Of a stretch of 64,000 nucleotides of DNA, positions 56,511 to 64,000 are shown piece after piece. A program made the translations under genes and the position numbers. The stretch spans positions 22,254,188-22,318,187 of the forward strand of contig NC_056053.1 in the NCBI RefSeq assembly GCF_004379255.2, written 5' to 3'. The notes beneath the pieces were generated by a model. It was not told the origin of the DNA and made no database searches. It was given only the letters and a program-made list of their open reading frames with translations. The DNA comes from Salvia splendens (Eukaryota; Streptophyta; Magnoliopsida; Lamiales; Lamiaceae). Positions within the stretch are counted from its first letter, which is position 1; every line of letters starts with the position of its first letter.

Positions 56511-57148
56511 TGATGATTCCGCGAATTTTTGATGATGATAAATGCTCGTAAAAATAAATTACGACACAGAGAATTTACGTGGTTCGATTTACTGAGGTAA
56601 ATCTACGTCCACGGGAAGAAAAGGGGGCAGAGTTGTATTGCTTGATCTGTTTTCTACAGCTTACAAATACAAACTTGCTATTTGCTATATGGTCTTTTAT
56701 CTCTAGAGAGCTTCTAACCCCTTTCTACCAGATCTAAGTTCTATTTATACATTGAACTAAGATCGTGGCTTACATCATCACTCTAGGTCGTGGAGGTCGT
56801 GTAGGTCATGGCCTAAGATCGTGGCCTGAGTTGACGCCACGTGGTAGTGGGTGTGTTGGAAGTTGTGGAAATCCTGCATGGGTCCACTAACTCCTTGTTC
56901 GGTCGAAAACTGAGACCGAACTGCTTTGGTTGCCGATCTGAGAGTAGAGCTTGGTTGGCTTTTACCGAGCTGTAGGCTGAGGCCGAACTCTTTGGTAATG
57001 CCGAAACTCGCAGAGCTTGATTGGTCGGCTTTTACCGAGCTGTAGGCTGAGGCCGAACTCTTTGGTAATGCCGAACTCATACTCTTCCTTGGGCTTTGGG
57101 CTGATGGGCCGTCATTGCTGTCGGGCTTGTTTAGTACGCACCCCATCA
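56511..57148 (-). repeat. 3' LTR of Tat element 2
   Basis: On the minus strand it begins TGATGGGGTGCGTACTAAAC, related to the LTR of Tat element 1, and ends GCGGAATCATCA. GTATAAATAG near 56740 (minus) is the LTR TATA box. Confidence 0.9.
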
Positions 57149-57228
57149 CTACCCCCCCCGAAAGACGAAGTGAATCACTTCGGCGAAGCGAGTCACTTCG
57201 GCATTCTGGATAAAGGTACGGGGGAGGC

Positions 57229-57357
57229 TGACGTCAGGGGACGTGCCTTGCATGTGGCTGCATTAAATGCGACAGTAAAATCCGGCCGTTGAATCCTGAA
57301 AAGGTGGGATTCGAAACGGTGCGACGATTTTGAAATCTTCTCTGAATCTGATAAATA
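57229..57357 (+). promoter_or_regulatory. Putative promoter of the antisense gene
   Basis: A perfect TGACGTCA palindrome (57229-57236), a core bound by plant bZIP factors, lies about 115 bp before a TATA-like TGATAAATACC (57350-57357). Transcription would start near 57385, upstream of the chosen ATG at 57479. The promoter sits between the element's 3' LTR and the gene and fires against the LTR-driven transcript. Confidence 0.55.
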
Positions 57358-57478
57358 CCTCCCTTCTTCATCATTGAAGCACTTTTGCGACTGCTTCTTC
57401 TGCACTCTATCTCCTTTGCGAAAAAGATTTTCTTCCGCTTTCAAAAAATTTCCTCAGATTTTGCAAAGAGTAAGGACC

Positions 57479-60382
57479 ATGTCTGCTTCTTCTTCGTCTG
57501 AGTCTGGTAGCGGTGGTGAAGGGGGTAAGGGGTCTTCTAGCCGGAAAGAATCCGGGGAGAAGACCGTAGAGTATTTTCACAGTATCTTGAGTAAGGATAC
57601 TGTGATATCCCTTCACGAAAAATACTCTTTTCCTGGGGGGAAGGTTGCGATTCCCGACGACCTTTATAGGGCGGACTCGCCGCCGGAAGGTTATGCCACC
57701 GTCTACGAAGCCAGCTTAGAATGCGGGCTTCGTTTCCCCCTTCCCCTTGCCTTTGTAGAGTTGCTAGATTTTTTTCAACTCCCTTTAGGTCAGGTGACTC
57801 CGAACTCTTGGAGGCACTTATCGGCTTTTGCTGCCGAACTGCGTAGGCTAGATAAGGATCTGTCTCTGAGGGCAATCCTTAATTTTTTCCAGTTTAAAAG
57901 GAAGGGATCTTGGTTTTACTTGGTCCCTTTACAGCCTTTTAGGGCCTTTTGTAAAACCAAATGGCCGAAATGGCAAAATCGCTTCTTTTTTTATAATAGG
58001 ACTGCGGCTCCTAGTTTTCCCTGGAGAGGGCCGAAGTCCGTTATCCGTCATCCTCGGCCTGAACCGTTGGACGAGCTCGATGGCGAGCTCAACAAGATTC
58101 CCATAGTTAGGAAACAATACACGGAGTCTGAGCTCGTCAAGGGCGACGTCGTGTTCGACATCTCGTCTTCGGACGAAGAGGCCGAGGGTGAGGATTTCTC
58201 TTTATCTTTATGCTCTACTGCTTTAACGAAGAAAACTAACCTTGCTTTCTTGCTTTTTGGCAGTGTATATGCTGAACAAGGCTACCCGAAAATCTTCGGA
58301 GTCCAAGGAGCCGGAGAGAGAGAAGGCTACCAGCTCGGCGCCTGATGCCGAGAAGAATCCGAAGAGGCAAAAGACCTCTTCGGGTCCAAAGAAGCCGGAG
58401 TCGACTTCGGCAAGTAGGAAGGGGAAGACCCAGAAGCCCCCGAGAGCGCCAGAGAAAGACGTGGTCTTGGCGCCTCCTTCGGAGCATATCTGTGAGCCAT
58501 TTTTATGGCCCACGGACTTCGCCGAGGTGAATTGTCTTCTTGATTCTTTGGCTTTGCTTCTGTCCTGTATTTTTGGTGCCCTCTGTTGACTTTTTTCTTT
58601 ATCCATTTTCAGAGGAACGATATGCTCTCCAAGCTCGTCGCCGTCGAACTCTCCAAAGCGTCCAACGACTATGCTGAGATGCAGAGGAAATTGGCGGCTG
58701 CTTGTCACCGGGCCGAGCAGGCTGAGGCAAACTTTGAGAAAGCCAGAGCTGCTAGGATTTCGGCCCAGGATGAAGCTCAATTCGCCAAAAACCAGCTCGT
58801 CATCCAGCGAGAGCAGACGAAACGGAGGGATGCTGCCGCCGTGGTTGCCCAAGGAGAGGGTCTCCGTGCTTTCGTGGAGAAACTCTTTCTGAGCCACCAA
58901 TTCTCGGCCTTTGTCGGTGATCTGGTAAGGCTAATTACCGATAAGGGCGAGCAGGGGCCTGAAGTCGTCCTGCCGCTGTACGGCCGGGAGATAGCAGCTC
59001 GGCTTCAGAATCTGCCGCTCCTTGAGGAGCTCGCTTCATCCTCGGTCCTGCTTTCTGCAGACCGAGTCCGGAGTTGTCGAGCTGATCGGGACGAGAACCT
59101 GGAGGCTATCTTTGCCTCCGTGGGACCCGTTTCACCCGCTTCGACTTACAACGGAGAGGGTGAGGCCGAGCCGCTGGAGCGGGAGGCCGAAGTCGAGCGG
59201 GCCGGGCATCCGGAGAAGGAAGCCGATCAGGAGGCGCAGCAGATCGGCTACGGTGGCGCCGAGCAGGCTGGGGAGAGCAAGGAGGCAGAGGCTGAAGCTG
59301 AAGCAGATAAGGAGAAGGAAGCTGAACCTCACCGAGAAGGCGGAGACGAAGCTAGCGAAGTATGATTTCGTCTCCCTTCTCCTAGTTTAGTTTCTTCCTT
59401 TGTGTAAAATGGCCTTGAAGCCCTCCTTGTATAGAAAAATTTTTTTTCTTATGAATGAAAAAATTCTTCTTTCTGCTCTTGTGTCTTCGTATAGCCTTTC
59501 GTACTCTCTTACTCCTGTTGTGGTTTACTACCTGCTCGGTAAGCTGAAATGCCGAACTGACGTAGCTGCTTTGTATTCTTAACTCTCAAGGAGCTGGAGG
59601 TACTTCACTGGAAGCGGCTGTATTCTTCGGCTTTAGACGAAGCTGAGAAAAGGGCTATAGCTGACCAGATGAAGAATGACGAACTCTTGGCTCGTTCAAT
59701 GAAGCTGGAGGCCGATAATAGGGACTTAGAGTCCGAAAAGAAAGATCTGGAGGCCAAGCTGAATACCGCCGTGGCTGAGAGGACTGCGTATGAGGATTTC
59801 ATCAGCAGGCGCGGGGGAATGACCATCTCAGAAGTTCAGGAACGAGTTGACGAACTGTGGGAGGAATATCATGCACTCCGGAGGAACAATGCGCTGGAGA
59901 GCTCGGCTTGCCAACAAGTTGTGAAATCACTGCGGCGTTGGGCTTCTCGGTACAACATTGTTCTTTCTCGGCGCCCCTCCATAGAAAGATTCCTTCGGCA
60001 TATCGTGCCAACAGATGCTCGCACTCCAGATCAAACCTCTGGTTCCCTTGTTCAAAATCCTACTCCCAGTCAACAACGAACTCCGGAACAGCCGGAAACG
60101 TCGAGACGAGAACGGGCTCAGGAGCAACCGGAATCGTCAAGACAGGGACGGACTGAAATTCGCCGAGGAGTTGTGACTATGAGCGAGCAAGATCAGCAGA
60201 TGCTTATTGCAGAGACTCTTCATCGCCGAGGTGTTAGGACTTCTCGGGCTCGGGGAAGAGGCGTTGGGTCGAGGATAGCATCTCGTCGACCTGCTTATTC
60301 TTCATCTGCTCGGAACAACCGAACTCGGCTTCCAGAGGATTTTGCAGATAGGTGGCTTAACTTCAGCAACCCTGGACAGTAG
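57479..60382 (+). CDS. Antisense retrotransposon gene, Transposase_28-like coiled-coil protein (836 residues)
   Basis: Four exons, 57479-58187, 58264-58526, 58613-59359 and 59591-60382, join in phase at GT/AG sites and encode about 836 residues with no stop. After a Ser/Gly-rich start, residues about 25-225 resemble the PF04195 'putative gypsy type transposon' domain (YSFPGGKVAIPDDLYRADSP, LECGLRFPLPLAFVELLDFF, WPKWQNRFFFYNR). Exon 2 encodes a Lys/Ser-rich linker. Exon 3 holds a coiled coil (about 325-400) and a Glu-rich tail. Exon 4 has a second coiled coil (about 575-670) and an Arg-rich C-terminus. An in-frame ATG at 57374 is rejected because it would precede the likely transcription start. 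Extra antisense ORFs with this domain are known in Tat-lineage elements; their function is unknown. The preserved frame contrasts with the wrecked gag-pol. Confidence 0.8.
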
Positions 60383-60517
60383 AATAGTCCTTTGTAATAG
60401 CGTAACGCCATTTTGTAGGGTAGCGGAGTTGTATGCCGAACAAGATTTGAAAATGAAATTTTGTTTTCGCTTCTAACACTGTATTTACAGCTTAGCGAAA
60501 AAATTTCATCGTACTTG

Positions 60518-61030
60518 TCCTCGGTCTTATGAAGTAAACTTCTTTGACCGGACTTGGTCCTTGATCTTATGAAGTAAACTTCTTTGACCGGACTTGGTCC
60601 TTGGTCTGATGAAATAAACATCTTTGCCCGGACTCGTCTTTGGTCTGATGAAATAAACATCTTTGACCGGACTCGTCTTTGGTCTGATGAAATAAACATC
60701 TTTGACCGGACTCGTCTTTGGTCTGATGAAATAAACATCTTTGACCGGAATCGTCTTTGGTCTGATGAAATAAACATCTTTGACCGGACTCGTCTTTGGT
60801 CTGATGAAATAAACATCTTTGACCGGACTCGTCTTTGGTCTGATGAAATAAACATCTTTTGACCGGACTCGTCTTTAGTCTGATGAAATAAACATCTTTG
60901 ACCGGACTCGTCTTTAGTCTGATGAAATAAACATCTTTGACCGGACTCGTCTTTGGTCTGATGAAATAAACATCTTTGACCGGACTCGTCTTTGGTCTGT
61001 TGAAATAAACATCTTTTGACCGGACTCGGT
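60518..61030 (+). repeat. 39-bp tandem array (about 13 copies)
   Basis: The unit GACCGGACTCGTCTTTGGTC followed by TGATGAAATAAACATCTTT repeats about 11 times almost perfectly, with two variant copies at the left. It starts about 135 bp after the antisense gene's stop. Each unit contains AATAAA on the plus strand. Confidence 0.95.
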
Positions 61031-61299
61031 TTGTGTTCTAATTTGGCGATTTGTTGCCGGGATCGAACTTTCCCTTGTCCTAATTCGGCGAGTTTTATCG
61101 CGTGGATCGGACTTTCCTAGTTAACCGAAGTGGTCTTATGCAGTAAACCTCTTTGACTAGACATGGTCGTCCTCGGTCTTATGAGGTAAACTTCTTTGAC
61201 CGAACTTGGTCGTCCTAATTCGGCGAGGTTTATCGCGTGGATTGGACTTTCCCTTGTCCTAATTCAGGCAAGTTTTATCGCGAGAATCGGACTTTTGTT

Positions 61300-61745
61300 G
61301 CAGTTCGTTTCAGACGAAGTGCTTGATTCTTAAGCAGAATTGTGGTCTTGTATCCTCTTTAGAAGCTTTGACACACAATCGTGGGCTTGTTGCAGCTCGT
61401 TTCGGACGAACTGCTTGTTTAAGCTGAATTGTGGTCTTGTATCCTCTTTAGAAGCTTTGACGCACAATCGTTGGCTTGTTGCAGCTCGTTTCGGACGAAC
61501 TGCTTGTTTAAGCTGAATTGTGGTCTTGTATCCTCTTTAGAAGCTTTGACGCACAATCGTTGGCTTGTTGCAGCTCGTTTCGGACGAACTGCTTGTTTAA
61601 GCTGAATTGTGGTCTTGTATCCTCTTTAGAAGCTTTGACGCACAATCGTTGGCTTGTTGCAGCTCGTTTCGGACGAACTGCTTGTTTAAGCTGAATTGTG
61701 GTCTTGTATCTTCTGTAGAAGCTTTGACTCACAATCGTCGGCTTA
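61300..61745 (+). repeat. 89-bp tandem array (5 copies)
   Basis: Units starting TGCAGCTCGTTTCGGACGAA occur at 61391, 61480, 61569 and 61658, with a diverged copy at about 61302. Tat element 1 has two copies of the same unit in the equivalent place. Confidence 0.93.
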
Positions 61746-61905
61746 TATATGTTCTAAGAAGGGGATCAGCCTTCGAAGAACAAGATACCTCAGTAACATT
61801 TGTAAGAGACGACACGCACCGAAACAGACAAAACACACAGACAAAACGCACAGAGACAAAAAAAGACCAAGCAAACCAAAGAAAGCACATTGACCGGACT
61901 GTCTC

Positions 61906-62340
61906 TTACAAATGGAACTTTTTGAGGTTGGAAACGTACCATGTTCGGGGTACTTGTGCTCTTGACACGTGAGTCAATTTGTAAGACCCTTTGCCGAGGA
62001 CTTCTGACACCCGATATGGACCTTCCCATGTGGGTTCGAGTTCGCCCAGCTTTTCTGCTCGGCTTACTTCGTTGTTTCTCAAGACGAGATCTCCCACTTG
62101 AAATTGCAGCTTCTTCACCCTTTGGTTGTAATACCGGGCTACTTGCTCCTTGTACTTGGCTGCTTTTATGCAGGCAAATTCTCTTCTTTCTTCGGCAAGA
62201 TCTAGTTCGGCTCTCAGTCCGTCACCATTCATTTCTGAGGAGAAATTGAGTTCGGGGACTGGGTATGCCCATCTAATCCGGAATCACGGCTTCAGTGCCG
62301 TACACCATCGAGTTCGGCTCCGGTGTGACTTCGGTCATTC
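61906..62340 (-). pseudogene. C-terminal integrase remnant of Tat element 2
   Basis: Minus-strand reading MNGDGLRAELDLAEERREFA through VGDLVLRNNEVSRAEKLGEL and WEGPYRVSEVLGKGSYKLTH, ending at 61906, is nearly identical to the integrase C-terminus of Tat element 1. A few codons of the preceding segment (MVYGTEAVIP, then a stop) are also present. Everything from protease to the integrase core is deleted. Confidence 0.9.
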
Positions 62341-62462
62341 CGCCTGCCTCTGACTCCGGCTGCTGTGATCGCTATGCTTGATGGTGCCGAACTGATTGCT
62401 CGGCACTTTTAAGCGCAATCTGCGAACACACTTGCTCTTTTTTCGATCACCTCGGATGACCG

Positions 62463-63515
62463 CTATCTCTCCTTTGGTGGGGAAGGCGTTCGGCGAGGAA
62501 GCCTCTGATCGCTATGATCGGGCTTCTTTTTGTCTTCTCTAGATGAGCTGTCTAAAGACCGTTTTCGACGGTCTGCCTCTTCGGCACGAGAAAACTTGTC
62601 CGCAATGTCCCACATCTCTTGAGCTGTTTGCGGACTGCATTCCACGAGCTTTCTGTAGAGAGCTCCGGGCAGGATTCCATTTGGAATGCCGAAATGACAA
62701 GTAGATCATTGAGATTATCTACTTGTAGGCATTCCTTATGGAATCTCGTCAGGAAGTCGCTGATCTTTTCGTCGCGACCTTGACGTATAGAAAGCAGCTG
62801 AGCCGAAGTAATCCGGGCTTCCGCTTTCTGAAAGAACCTCCTGTGGAAAGCATCCATTAGATCTCGGTAGGATCTAATGCTGCCTTGGGGGAGGCTATCG
62901 AACCACCTTCTTGCGTTCCCGATAAGCAGTTCGGGAAACAGCTTGCACATGTGGACCTCGTTGAGACCCTGGTTCGCCATGTTATATTGATAGCGTCCCA
63001 AGAAATCATGAGGATCCACGAGTCCGTCATAGGTTATCGACGGAGTTCGGTAGTTCTGTGGTAGGGAAGTTCGGGTAATATCGTCCGAGAACGGAGTCCT
63101 CAATGCTCCGTACATGGCGAACCCGACATTTCTTCGGTATGGAGGAGATGGAGTTCTCCTGTGATTCCGGTACCGAGGATTCTTTCTTCTGGAAGACATG
63201 ACACTACTGCGGTAGTGACTGTCTCGTATGGAGGGAGAGGGAGAATCCGCCGTTTTCGCCTCCGGCTGCTTTTGGCTTCTCTGCAGGAAGGTTAAGAATT
63301 CCTCCTGCTTTTCAGCCAAAAAACAGCTTGACAGCCTCGTTCAAATCGGGCTGCTGGGAAGATTCGGTGTGACGGCTTTTGGAGCGGCTTGTTCCTCCGC
63401 CATGAGAACTGGTGGTGGATTTATCCCTAGGCTGTTTTCCAGACCTATGGGGTGGATTGGCTTCCTCCTGGTTCTCACGGGCAGGAATACGGGTCTTCTG
63501 CGATCTGGTATGCAT
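62463..63515 (-). pseudogene. Frameshifted gag of Tat element 2
   Basis: Starts MHTRSQKTRIPARENQEEAN at 63515, homologous to gag of Tat element 1. A frame change at about 63315 (T-run after NEAVKLF) and another near 62693 (after LLVISAFQ) break it. The second part keeps DPHDFLGRYQYNMANQGL and ARRWFDSLPQGSI. The reading ends in SDQRLPRRTPSPPKER near 62463; the zinc-binding C-terminus is lost in the deletion that joins it to integrase. Confidence 0.9.
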
Positions 63516-63590
63516 TTTTTGGGTTGAAAAAATGGTCAGAAATTCGCTTTATCACAAATTTGGTTCTTCGTTTCCCACAGACGGCGCCAG

Positions 63591-64000
63591 TGATGATTCC
63601 GCGAATTTTTGATGATGATAAATGCTCGTAAAAATAAATTACGACACAGAGAATTTACGTGGTTCGATTTACTGAGGTAAATCTACGTCCACGGGAAGAA
63701 AAGGGGGCAGAGTTGTATTGCTTGATCTGTTTTCTACAGCTTACAAATACAAACTTGCTATTTGCTATATGGTCTTTTATCTCTAGAGAGCTTCTAACCC
63801 CTTTCTACCAGATCTAAGTTCTATTTATACATTGAACTAAGATCGTGGCTTACATCATCACTCTAGGTCGTGGAGGTCGTGTAGGTCATGGCCTAAGATC
63901 GTGGCCTGAGTTGACGCCACGTGGTAGTGGGTGTGTTGGAAGTTGTGGAAATCCTGCATGGGTCCACTAACTCCTTGTTCGGTCGAAAACTGAGACCGAA
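63591..64000 (-). repeat. 5' LTR of Tat element 2 (incomplete in window)
   Basis: Same 410 bases as 56511-56920. The primer-binding site lies at about 63573-63589 on the minus strand. The remaining 228 bp should lie beyond the window. Confidence 0.92.

Larger units (their letters stand above)
56511..64000 (-). mobile_element. Tat-lineage gypsy element 2 with antisense gene, cut by window end
   Basis: The element lies on the minus strand. Its 3' LTR is 56511-57148, and its 5' LTR starts at 63591 and runs off the window. The 410 bp of LTR shared by both copies look identical. The primer-binding site (TGGCGCCGTCTGTGGG) and G-rich tract match Tat element 1. In element order: frameshifted gag (63515-62463), a deletion removing nearly all pol, the last part of integrase (about 62340-61906), an 89-bp repeat array, a 39-bp repeat array, then a complete gene on the opposite strand, then the 3' LTR. 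It is recent but cannot mobilise itself. Confidence 0.9.

Noticed and set aside
57374..57478. Upstream in-frame ATG for the antisense retroelement gene
   Set aside because: It lies closer to the TATA-like box than a normal transcription start, so the ATG at 57479 is more likely.
60518..61030. CRISPR-like regular array
   Set aside because: Units are contiguous 39-bp tandem repeats with no spacers, in a plant retrotransposon tail.

Overview
This 64 kb window is plant nuclear DNA, most likely from a eudicot. It holds intron-containing genes of plant families (MNS5/EDEM-type mannosidase, ARMADILLO REPEAT ONLY protein, CBP60, WRN-like exonuclease) in AT-rich sequence crowded with plant transposons: copia, Tat-lineage gypsy, CACTA, PIF/Harbinger, Stowaway-like MITEs and a Cassandra-like TRIM. 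The species cannot be named from the sequence; an asterid is only a guess.

Layout. 1-5.8 kb: a single-exon WRN-like exonuclease gene (minus) whose catalytic acids are all substituted, a deleted rsmG/GidB pseudogene (minus), and a decayed CACTA-type element. 5.8-11.3 kb: a complete Ty1/copia element with one intact 1649-residue polyprotein, LTRs identical by eye and a 5-bp target duplication. 11.7-12.5 kb: an 850-bp TTA/CTT microsatellite. 12.5-20.2 kb: MITEs, a Cassandra-like LTR carrying a 5S-derived domain, a TIR element and a broken SKIP14-type F-box gene. 20.3-26.1 kb: a young Tat-lineage gypsy element that has lost protease and reverse transcriptase. 27.8-33.0 kb: a complete 15-exon GH47 gene. 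33.9-35.7 kb: a PIF/Harbinger derivative. 35.9-38.0 kb: a two-exon ARO gene with an upstream ORF. 38.9-55.5 kb: a broken U6 snRNA gene and a diverged duplicate of its promoter, an LTR-like segment, a compact CBP60 gene and its broken copy, and several MITEs. 52.4-54.4 kb: a non-autonomous CACTA element with GC-rich cargo. 56.5-64 kb: a second Tat-lineage element on the minus strand, cut by the window end.

The most notable object is that last element. Its gag is frameshifted and nearly all of pol is gone, yet on the opposite strand, between the pol remnant and the 3' LTR, it carries a promoter-like region and a four-exon gene. All four exons are open and join in phase at GT/AG sites to give an 836-residue protein with a Transposase_28-like (PF04195, 'putative gypsy type transposon') N-terminal region and long coiled coils. 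The Tat element at 20-26 kb has homologous LTRs, primer-binding site, tail repeats and tract before the 3' LTR, but lacks this gene. Antisense extra ORFs are known in Tat-lineage elements; this intact spliced copy inside an otherwise dead element, followed by an array whose repeats each carry AATAAA, is worth close study.

Exon structures of the GH47, ARO, CBP60 and antisense genes were built by hand from splice signals, phase and family similarity; no transcripts or database searches were available.
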